This document shows positions 1 to 5,706 of a DNA stretch of 6,405 nucleotides, in pieces. Source of the stretch: RUG11551 sp045546875 (GTDB lineage: Bacteria; Planctomycetota; Planctomycetia; Pirellulales; Thermoguttaceae); assembly GCA_045546875.1 (NCBI GenBank), contig JAZQDP010000043.1, forward strand, positions 1-6,405. The letters are read 5' to 3'. The notes under the pieces are model-generated. The model had not been told where the DNA came from, did no database searches, and saw nothing but the letters and a program-made list of their open reading frames with translations. Both the position numbers and the translations under genes were made by a program. Numbering within the stretch: position 1 is the first letter of the stretch; the number at the start of each line of letters is the position of its first letter.

Positions 1-515
1 ACCTGTCCACTCAGCGCGTTGAAGGGGCAAAACATTTAGGCTATCTCCCGGAAAACGGACCACTGTACTACGACATGACCCCGCGGTCTTTGCTGACGTT
101 TTTCGGGCGCGCCCGCGGTATGGACGCCAAGGTCTTAAAGCGTCAGATGGAAAAGGTAATCGAACTGTGCAAGCTGGGCGAGGTTATCGGGAAGCCGATC
201 GGGAAACTGTCTCGCGGGTACCGACAGCGCGTCGGCATGGCGCAGACGCTGCTTCACGAGCCGGACGTTCTGATTATGGACGAGCCGACCGCCGGGCTGG
301 ATCCAAATCAGATTCACGACGTCCGGGAAACCATCAAACAACTCGGAGAAACCAAGACGATTCTTCTGTCAACTCATATTTTGCAGGAAGTAACCGCCAT
401 GGCAAACCGGGTCGTGTTTATCAACGAAGGACGCCTTGTCTTCGACGGTTCCGTTGCTGAACTGACAAAAGACGGCAAAACATTGGAGGAACAGTTCAGC
501 AGACTGACGAAGTAG
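1..515 (+). CDS. ABC transporter ATP-binding protein, GldA/NatA-like (5' truncated)
   Basis: This is the ATPase subunit of an ABC-2-type transporter; it would bind and hydrolyse ATP on the cytoplasmic face and drive the permease encoded next. The reading frame is open from base 3, giving 170 visible residues before TAG at 513-515. The N-terminus with Walker A lies upstream of the window. Visible in order are a Q-loop region reading GYLPEN (residues 13-18 of the visible part), the ABC signature LSRGYRQRV (69-77), Walker B with catalytic Glu and D-loop VLIMDEPTAGLDP (89-101), and the switch His in LLSTH (121-125). Glu in place of Gln in the Q-loop is common in this branch. The protein ends at LEEQFSRLT, a normal end for NatA/GldA-type ATPases, so the 3' end looks complete. 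An internal ATG at 75 is not the start, because the family motif begins before it. GldA-like assignment rests on the GldF-GldG neighbour; the substrate is unknown. Confidence 0.95.
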   Translation, partial: LSTQRVEGAKHLGYLPENGPLYYDMTPRSLLTFFGRARGMDAKVLKRQMEKVIELCKLGEVIGKPIGKLSRGYRQRVGMAQTLLHEPDVLIMDEPTAGLDPNQIHDVRETIKQLGETKTILLSTHILQEVTAMANRVVFINEGRLVFDGSVAELTKDGKTLEEQFSRLTK

Positions 516-549
516 GGAAGAGGCAGAAGGCAGTAGGCAGTAGGCGCAA
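515..549. repeat. Heptamer tandem repeat array A (GGCAGTA)
   Basis: GGCAGAA, GGCAGTA and GGCAGTA follow each other without gaps at 522-542. Degenerate units continue the 7-base register on both sides: GGGAAGA at 515-521, whose first base is the last base of the ATPase stop codon, and GGCGCAA at 543-549. It is noncoding and is the first of three unrelated heptamer arrays in this spacer. Its function is unknown. Confidence 0.8.
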
Positions 550-554
550 GCGCC
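543..554. other. Small perfect inverted repeat GGCGCAAGCGCC
   Basis: GGCGC and GCGCC flank AA just after array A. In RNA this could fold as a four-pair GC stem with a CAAG loop. No T-run follows at once (GCTCTTAC), so it is not a convincing terminator. It may be a weak pause or processing site between the ATPase and permease genes, or only a by-product of the repeats. Confidence 0.4.
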
Positions 555-560
555 GCTCTT

Positions 561-595
561 ACTTACCACTAACCACTTACTACTTACCACTTCAC
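561..595. repeat. Heptamer tandem repeat array B (ACTTACC)
   Basis: Reading in strict 7-base steps from 561 gives ACTTACC, ACTAACC, ACTTACT, ACTTACC and a degenerate ACTTCAC. The first four units differ from the consensus by at most one base. The array is noncoding and unrelated in sequence to arrays A and C. Its reverse complement is a GGTAAGT repeat. Confidence 0.8.
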
Positions 596-613
596 AAATA
601 CCAATCCCTTAAT

Positions 614-641
614 CTCGCAACTCGCAACTCGCAACTCGCAA
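614..641. repeat. Heptamer tandem repeat array C (CTCGCAA x4)
   Basis: Four identical CTCGCAA units stand head to tail, ending 11 bases before the start codon of the permease gene at 653. The perfect identity suggests recent expansion by slippage. The array fills the place where a ribosome site would be expected, and no GGAG-like sequence is present there. In mRNA it would form an unstructured leader or part of the intercistronic region. Confidence 0.9.
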
Positions 642-652
642 CTTATATAACC

Positions 653-3451
653 ATGAATTTTCACGCAGCTCAAGCCGTATTCAAGCGAAACTTTTTCGCT
701 TACTTTTCCAGCCCCACCGGGTACGTGTTTATTTGCGTATTCGTGCTTTTATGCGCGTTTTCCGCGTTCTGGCCGGCGGAGTTCTTCAATATGAACCTCG
801 CCAACCTGGGACAGCTCAACAACATCTATCCGTTTATTATGCTCCTGTTCATTCCCGCCATTACGATGAGCGTTTGGGCGGAAGAGCGTCAGCGGGGCAC
901 GGACGAATTGCTGCTCACTCTCCCGGCGCGGGACTTCGACATCACCGTTGGGAAGTTTCTGGCTGCGATTGGGATTTACACAGCGTCGCTGCTTTTCGCC
1001 GCGATTTGTTTGCTGTGCGAGTTGGAATGGCTGGGCAATCCGGATTTAGGGCTGTTTATCGCGACGTTTATCGGGTACTGGCTTTTGGGCGCGGCAATGT
1101 GCGCTATCGGGATGGCAGCGTCGTTTGTTACATCCAACCTGACAATGGCGTACATTTTCGGCGTGGCGTTTAACGCGCCGCTGACGTTTGCCGTTTGGAG
1201 TTCAAACCTTTTTTCCCAGAAATGGGGACGATTTTTCTCCGACTGGAGCTTTTCCGGTCAGCTCGCCCCGTTCGGACGAGGTCTGTTTTCCCTGTCCTCG
1301 ACAATCTTTTTCGTCGGCTGCGCTGTCGCGGCGTTGTACGTCTGCATGATTCTCATTTCCCGGCGTCATTGGGCTGACGGCGCCAACGCCTGGAATCGTT
1401 CGATTCATTATATAATCCGAGCGGTATGCTTGTTCGTTTTTGTCGTTGGGCTGGCGGGGCTGTTGAAAAATCACGACGTCCAGTTTGATTTGACGGAAGA
1501 GCGCCTCAATTCGATGGCGTCGGCAACCAAAAATCTTATTGATTACATGGATCCCAATCGTCCGGTTAAAATTGACGCGTATATTTCCCCGGAAGTCCCG
1601 CAGCGATACGTTCAGATTAAAGGTCAGATGGAACGCCTTCTTCATGAAATCAGCTCCCGCGGGGGAAAGCGGTTTGACGTCAATATTCATTACATCAAGC
1701 CGCTGACAGACGAGGCTTTACTGGCAGAAAAACAGTACGGAATTCGCCCCAAACGCGTAGCGGACATTTCCCGCTCTGTTATGACAACCGAAGACATTTA
1801 TCTTGCCGCTGTGTTTTCTTCCGGCGTGGAACAGGTAATCATTCCCTATATTGACCCGGGCATGTCGGTAGATTACGAACTGTCACGCGCTCTGGCAACG
1901 GTGTCTTCAAAACAACGCAAAAGAATCGGCGTTGTCCAGACGGACGTTCAACTTTTCAGCGGAATTGACTTCGCCGCCATGCGTCCAACTCCCGACTGGA
2001 AAATCATTGAGGAATTAAAACTGACTTACAACGTCGAATCGGTTGACCCTAAAGAGAAAATCAATCCGGCGGAATGGGACGCGCTTCTTTGCGTTCAGCC
2101 GTCGTCGTTAAGCCCAGACGAACTGGGTAACTTTATCGAAGCGGTTAAAGCGGGAACGCCAACGGCAATTTTTGAAGATCCGCTATCGTACTTTGCCGCT
2201 GACACTATTCCCGGCACGTCAGAACCTCGTCACCCGCAGGGCAATCCGATGATGGCGATGATGATGCAGCAGCAGGCGCCGCCCAAGGGAGACATCAACA
2301 AGCTGTGGGATTTGCTGGGCGTTGAGTTTAACGGAGACGGCTGCGTCTATCAGCCGTACAATCCCATCCCGCGCTTTTCCGACATTCCCGCCCAATTCAT
2401 TTTCATTGACTACGGGGCGGGCGAACCGGAACCGTTTAATAAATCCACCCCCACGACAGAGTGGCTGCAGCGCGTTTTGCTGCCTTTCCCCGGTTCGATT
2501 GTTTTGATGGACAACGTCAAAAAGAACGCTGGCGAAACGGGACGCGATCTGGAACAACGATTTCTCCTTCGCACCGGTCCGAAAGCGGGCTTTGTTCCCG
2601 GCAATAAACTGTTTAAGATTAACCGTATGGGCGCCAGAGCGGGAATTAATCTCGATGCAAAACCCAATCCGTCACACGGCGATTTAATCGTTTCCGCCTG
2701 GATTACAAGTAAAAACTGGAAGCGTCCTGTCGCTGAAACGACTGCTGCTGACGCATCAGGCAAAGACGCAGCCGATAAACCCTCAGAGAAAAAGCCCGTT
2801 GCCGCTCAAGACAACGTCAACGTGATTTTAACGGCAGATTTGGACTTGTTCCATGACGCCTTTTTCAGCCTCCGAAATGAGGTTTTGGATGAAGATTTCA
2901 AATTCGACAACGTCGCGTTCGTCCTTAACGTTATAGACCGCGTTGCAGGTCAAGACATGTTCTGTCACATACGCTCCCATCGCCCGGAACACAGAACGCT
3001 GACTTTGATTAACGATCTGACCCGTCAGGCTCGGGAAAAGAAAGAAAAAGACGTTGCGGCTTTGCAGGCTCAGTACGACAAAAAAGTCGAACAGCAAAAA
3101 AAGCGAATTGAGGAAGAAACGCAAAAGCTCAACCGACAGATTCGGGAACAGGGCTTGGATCAGCAGGAGGTTTTGCAGCGGGTGGAACTGTTCTCCGCCG
3201 ATTTGAACAAACGATTTGAAGCGCAAAAACAGCAGTTTGAGCGCGACAAGGAACAGCAGACTCAGCGTCTGGAAACGGAACTGCGAACGGAAATCAACCG
3301 GGCGCAAGATAAATGCAAGCTGCTGGCGGTGATTCTGCCGCCGATTCTGCCACTGATTATCGCGATCGCGGTTTATATCAAACGGCGTCTGGACGAATAC
3401 GAGGGCGTCAACCAAAAGCGGCGCCGCAAAACGTCTGTTACAAAGAACTGA
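653..3451 (+). CDS. Fused ABC-2 permease (GldF-like) and GldG-like periplasmic auxiliary protein
   Basis: This is the membrane part of the transporter, 932 residues. The first ~240 residues form an ABC-2 permease with about six membrane segments by eye (22-40, 58-75, 100-123, 133-158, 162-182, 215-236) and the family motif WAEERQRGTDELLLTLP (75-91). A seventh segment (253-271) starts the GldG-like half. Residues ~273-420 match the usual GldG pattern (VKIDAYISPEVP at 305-316, VDYELSRAL at 406-414), followed by an ABC_transp_aux-like domain to ~790. A charged Glu/Gln/Lys helix, probably coiled coil (~789-886), leads to a last membrane segment (888-908) and a basic cytoplasmic tail. The large middle part should therefore lie outside the inner membrane. 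In Flavobacterium GldF and GldG are separate proteins. The start gives a normal permease N-terminus (KRNFFAYFSSPTGYVF at 11-26) although no Shine-Dalgarno is visible. Oddities are a Met/Gln-rich loop (533-541) and an Ala/Lys/Asp linker (~692-720). The substrate is unknown. Confidence 0.92.
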   Translation: MNFHAAQAVFKRNFFAYFSSPTGYVFICVFVLLCAFSAFWPAEFFNMNLANLGQLNNIYPFIMLLFIPAITMSVWAEERQRGTDELLLTLPARDFDITVGKFLAAIGIYTASLLFAAICLLCELEWLGNPDLGLFIATFIGYWLLGAAMCAIGMAASFVTSNLTMAYIFGVAFNAPLTFAVWSSNLFSQKWGRFFSDWSFSGQLAPFGRGLFSLSSTIFFVGCAVAALYVCMILISRRHWADGANAWNRSIHYIIRAVCLFVFVVGLAGLLKNHDVQFDLTEERLNSMASATKNLIDYMDPNRPVKIDAYISPEVPQRYVQIKGQMERLLHEISSRGGKRFDVNIHYIKPLTDEALLAEKQYGIRPKRVADISRSVMTTEDIYLAAVFSSGVEQVIIPYIDPGMSVDYELSRALATVSSKQRKRIGVVQTDVQLFSGIDFAAMRPTPDWKIIEELKLTYNVESVDPKEKINPAEWDALLCVQPSSLSPDELGNFIEAVKAGTPTAIFEDPLSYFAADTIPGTSEPRHPQGNPMMAMMMQQQAPPKGDINKLWDLLGVEFNGDGCVYQPYNPIPRFSDIPAQFIFIDYGAGEPEPFNKSTPTTEWLQRVLLPFPGSIVLMDNVKKNAGETGRDLEQRFLLRTGPKAGFVPGNKLFKINRMGARAGINLDAKPNPSHGDLIVSAWITSKNWKRPVAETTAADASGKDAADKPSEKKPVAAQDNVNVILTADLDLFHDAFFSLRNEVLDEDFKFDNVAFVLNVIDRVAGQDMFCHIRSHRPEHRTLTLINDLTRQAREKKEKDVAALQAQYDKKVEQQKKRIEEETQKLNRQIREQGLDQQEVLQRVELFSADLNKRFEAQKQQFERDKEQQTQRLETELRTEINRAQDKCKLLAVILPPILPLIIAIAVYIKRRLDEYEGVNQKRRRKTSVTKN

Positions 3452-3499
3452 CGTTCGCTCGTTTCAAGTCATAATTCAACGTTGCCAAATCAAATAATC

Positions 3500-3504
3500 A
3501 GAAG
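3500..3504 (+). promoter_or_regulatory. Weak ribosome binding site (AGAAG)
   Basis: AGAAG lies 8 bases before the ATG at 3513. It is a poor match to AGGAG but is correctly spaced, and no better site exists in the 61-bp gap. It supports the chosen start of the DUF4340 gene. The gap shows no hairpin with a T-run, so co-transcription with the permease gene is likely. Confidence 0.4.
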
Positions 3505-3512
3505 ATATTAAA

Positions 3513-5513
3513 ATGAAAGAATTCAAGAAAACATTGCTGTTCGTTATTCTGGCTGTCGCGGCGGCTGGCGCCAGCTGGTATGTCAATCGCCCGATTCAAA
3601 CCGCTGACAGCGTCGAAAACGGTTTGGGAACCCAGTTGTTCCCAGACTTCAAAAACCCGAACGATGCCACGTCCTTGGAAATTGTCAAGTATAATTCCCA
3701 GACGTCTGAAAAAAGCTCGTTTCAGGTCAAACAGGTCAACAACCGATGGAGCATTCCGACGCATGACAATTACCCAACCGACGCGCAAACGCAGCTGGTT
3801 GAAGCGGCAAGCGACGTCATGGGGCTGGAAATTCTCAATCAGGTTTCGACCGACAGCGGGGATCAGGAAACCTACGGCGTAGTCGACCCGGACGAAAAGG
3901 ACTTGCCGCCCGGCTCTCGCGGCGTGGGAACGAAAGTCGTTTTGCGCAACGCTCACGGCGACGTTCTGCTCGGGCTGATTATCGGCGACAGCGTCAAAAA
4001 TACAAAAGATCAGCGGTACGTTCGCCGCGTGGGACAGAATCCGATTTTTACAACAAAAATCTATACGGACAAACTGTCAACCAACTTTGGCGACTGGATT
4101 GAAAAAGACCTGCTTCAGATTGACGTCTGGGATATTAAATCAATTACCGTCAACGATTTGGCGTTGAAAATTCAAAACGGAGAGCCGTATCTTCGAGACA
4201 ACGGCATGATGAAATTCGCTTTCTACGATCAGGCAGACCCGTCGTGGTCGCTGGAAGATATGACCATTTCCGATAAAAACGGGAAGTTAAAGCAGCTTAA
4301 ACTGCGTGACGACGAAGGGCTGGACATCGCCAGAATCGGCAGACTCGCTCAAGCGTTGGACGACCTGAAAATCGTAGACGTTCGCCGCAAATCAGACGCA
4401 TTCAGCAAATCCCTCAAACAGACGGGTTCTTATAAAGTTGACGTCGAGACTCAGGCGGATTTGATTTCAAAGGGATTCTGTCTCTTGCCGATTCCCGGTT
4501 CTGACGGTCAGCAGCAAATCACGCTCTTGTCGACCGATGGCGACATTACCGTTGACATGGGCAACGGCGTCGAATACATTCTCCGTTTTGGCGCGATTGC
4601 CGACAACGTCCGTTCAGACAAAGGGGAATCAACCGTCAACCGTTATCTGTTTGTCATGGTTCAGTTCAACCCGAACGGCATTAAAAAGCCGGAGCTGGCG
4701 CCCGTTCCAGAAGCTCCCAACGAGAATTCTCCCGACGCGGCTGCTGTTGCGGAAATGACTCAAAAAATCGCCGACGTCAAAGCGGCTAACGAAAAGAAAA
4801 CCAAACAGTACGAAGCAGTCCTCGCCAAGGCGAAAGAAAAAGTTGAGAAACTCAACAAACGCTTTGCGGACTGGTATTATATTATCGACGACGAGGAATA
4901 TAAAAAGATTCATATTTCCCGAAAAGACGTTATCGCAAAGAAGTCTGAACTGGTATGTCCCGAATGCGGCGAGGCAGGCGACCATGATCACAACCACGCT
5001 CACGAACACGCCGCAGAAGACGCTGATCACGACCATGACCACGACCACGGCGCTCAACCGCAGCCTGTTGACAATCATTCTGAAGAAGACGCGTCAATTG
5101 TTGACGATCTTCCCGAATTAGAAATTGACAACTACCAAAGTCCGGAACTGGAAGATTTAACCGAGCAGTCCCCTGCCCCAACTCCAGAACAACCTGTTGC
5201 GGAGGAACCAACTAACGAGTCCACAAAAGCAGAAGAACAAACCAAGCCAGAGGAAAAAACAGAGGAAAAAGCTGAACAAACGGAAACAAATGCAGAACAA
5301 CCTGCTGTGCAGCAACCCAATACTGAAGACGTCAAACCGGAAGAAAACAGCAAACCGGAAAACAACGCCGATAATAATAAAGCTGAGAACGCTAATGCTG
5401 AAGATACAAAAGCTGACGATGCAAATGCCAATGATCCCAATGCCAATAACGAGCAAGGCAAATCGGCGGTAGAGGATATAATTGTCGAAGAAATTGAGGA
5501 AGTCCAGCCTTAA
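3513..5513 (+). CDS. DUF4340-type membrane-anchored protein with His-rich and acidic C-terminal extension
   Basis: This 666-residue protein has a short basic N-terminus and one hydrophobic segment (about 7-24), read as a signal anchor without a lipobox Cys, so the rest should be periplasmic. Residues ~30-390 fit the DUF4340 pattern: a repeated beta-rich layout, RWSIPTHDNYPTD near 76-88, and VLLGLIIGDSV and RYVRRVG around 150-173. Proteins of this family are commonly encoded next to GldG-like transporters, so it is probably an accessory subunit; its biochemical role is unknown. A Lys/Glu/Ala helix (~410-452) precedes RFADWYYIIDDEEYKKI, the usual end of such proteins, near 478. Beyond it are CPEC (482-485), nine His alternating mainly with Asp (491-512), and an acidic Glu/Lys/Asn/Pro-rich tail (~520-650) ending in SAVEDIIVEEIEEVQP (651-666). 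The extension could bind Zn, Cu or Ni, by analogy with His-rich segments of metal-handling proteins; that is inference. The gene follows the permease by 61 bp and is probably in its operon. Confidence 0.88.
   Translation: MKEFKKTLLFVILAVAAAGASWYVNRPIQTADSVENGLGTQLFPDFKNPNDATSLEIVKYNSQTSEKSSFQVKQVNNRWSIPTHDNYPTDAQTQLVEAASDVMGLEILNQVSTDSGDQETYGVVDPDEKDLPPGSRGVGTKVVLRNAHGDVLLGLIIGDSVKNTKDQRYVRRVGQNPIFTTKIYTDKLSTNFGDWIEKDLLQIDVWDIKSITVNDLALKIQNGEPYLRDNGMMKFAFYDQADPSWSLEDMTISDKNGKLKQLKLRDDEGLDIARIGRLAQALDDLKIVDVRRKSDAFSKSLKQTGSYKVDVETQADLISKGFCLLPIPGSDGQQQITLLSTDGDITVDMGNGVEYILRFGAIADNVRSDKGESTVNRYLFVMVQFNPNGIKKPELAPVPEAPNENSPDAAAVAEMTQKIADVKAANEKKTKQYEAVLAKAKEKVEKLNKRFADWYYIIDDEEYKKIHISRKDVIAKKSELVCPECGEAGDHDHNHAHEHAAEDADHDHDHDHGAQPQPVDNHSEEDASIVDDLPELEIDNYQSPELEDLTEQSPAPTPEQPVAEEPTNESTKAEEQTKPEEKTEEKAEQTETNAEQPAVQQPNTEDVKPEENSKPENNADNNKAENANAEDTKADDANANDPNANNEQGKSAVEDIIVEEIEEVQP
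4956..5048 (+). other. Coding segment for CxxC plus His-rich putative metal-binding stretch
   Basis: This encodes residues 482-512 of the DUF4340 protein: Cys482 and Cys485 in CPEC, then five His in alternate positions (491-499) and four more (506-512) separated mostly by Asp, with few other side chains. The predicted periplasmic location and alternating His-Asp pattern resemble metal-sequestering loops in zinc and nickel proteins. The feature is clear; metal binding is inferred. Confidence 0.7.
5160..5460 (+). repeat. A-rich low-complexity coding segment with short imperfect direct repeats
   Basis: This encodes about residues 550-649 of the DUF4340 protein, built mainly from Glu, Lys, Asn, Ala, Thr, Gln, Asp and Pro. 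Short direct repeats are visible: CAAACCGGAA at 5333-5342 and 5351-5360, and AATGCCAAT at 5424-5432 and 5439-5447. The + strand is visibly richer in A than the preceding genes. The protein segment is expected to be disordered and extended, and such sequence tends to grow and shrink by slippage. Confidence 0.65.
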
Positions 5514-5549
5514 TTGCTCGTTCTCATGTCGGCAATTTCCAAAACAATT

Positions 5550-5574
5550 AAACGTCAAACCTGGAAGACGTTTT
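5550..5574 (+). terminator. Possible weak intrinsic terminator after the DUF4340 gene
   Basis: AAACGTC (5550-5556) and GACGTTT (5567-5573) form a seven-pair stem with a ten-base loop, 36 bases after the stop codon. The T-run is only TTTT and overlaps the stem, and the stem is short with three GC pairs, so termination would be inefficient. Position between two apparently unrelated genes supports the reading; structure alone is weak. Confidence 0.35.
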
Positions 5575-5583
5575 GTCATAATT

Positions 5584-5612
5584 TTGACATTCAGTTTATT
5601 GATTTTTATTTT
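5584..5612 (+). promoter_or_regulatory. Sigma70-like promoter candidate for the SDR gene
   Basis: A perfect TTGACA at 5584-5589 is followed after 17 bases by TATTTT at 5607-5612, four of six matches to TATAAT including the first two and last bases. Transcription would start near 5619-5620, giving a leader of about 87 bases before the ATG at 5707. It lies in the spacer between the transporter locus and the dehydrogenase gene, where a promoter is expected. Confidence 0.45.
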
Positions 5613-5629
5613 TGGTTAGTTTACAGAGC

Positions 5630-5658
5630 TTGACAGTTTTCAGTTACTCTGAAATGAT
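5630..5658 (+). promoter_or_regulatory. Second TTGACA box with overlapping dyad (possible alternative promoter or operator)
   Basis: A second perfect TTGACA lies at 5630-5635, 46 bases after the first. A 17-base spacer leads to AATGAT, a poor -10, so as a promoter it is weak. Inside it an inverted repeat TTTCAG-TTACT-CTGAAA (5638-5654) could be a small operator or, in RNA from the upstream promoter, a six-pair hairpin in the leader. Confidence 0.25.
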
Positions 5659-5694
5659 TATGGCTGTCATCTCCGGACGCTTTCCGCCAACCTT

Positions 5695-5698
5695 GGAG
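5695..5698 (+). promoter_or_regulatory. Ribosome binding site GGAG of the SDR gene
   Basis: GGAG sits 8 bases before the ATG at 5707 and fixes that start. It is the only good Shine-Dalgarno site in the window; the permease gene has none and the DUF4340 gene a weak one. Confidence 0.7.
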
Positions 5699-5706
5699 TT
5701 TTCAAA

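Noticed and set aside
75..77. ATG at 75 as the true start of the ATPase gene
   Set aside because: The frame is open upstream to the window edge and encodes the family's GYLPEN motif before this Met; Walker A must lie further upstream.
515..641. Heptamer arrays as a CRISPR array
   Set aside because: Units are 7 bases with no spacers between them; CRISPR repeats are far longer and separated by unique sequence.
644..650. TATATAA as a -10 box for the permease gene
   Set aside because: A start of transcription from it would fall at or after the ATG at 653, and no -35 is present at the right distance.
1202..1690. Minus-strand open frame of 162 codons
   Set aside because: It lies wholly opposite the well-supported permease/GldG frame and shows no recognisable motif.
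2828..3415. Minus-strand open frame of 195 codons
   Set aside because: It mirrors the coiled-coil part of the permease fusion; its Phe/Leu/Gln-rich product is what the complement of Lys/Glu/Gln codons gives, and it has no family motif.
3482..3510. TTGCCA with a downstream GATATT/ATATTA as a promoter for the DUF4340 gene
   Set aside because: The predicted transcription start would be at or past the ATG at 3513; the 61-bp gap is better read as intercistronic.
1..5513. Locus as a gliding motility system
   Set aside because: Only GldA/F/G-type parts are seen; no other gld or spr genes are present, and such transporters occur in many non-gliding bacteria.
5132..5579. Two minus-strand open frames opposite the DUF4340 tail that look membrane-like or secreted (Ser/Ala/Leu-rich and Phe/Cys-rich)
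   Set aside because: Both are complements of low-complexity Glu/Lys/Asn codons; the + strand frame has the domain, the anchor and the start context.
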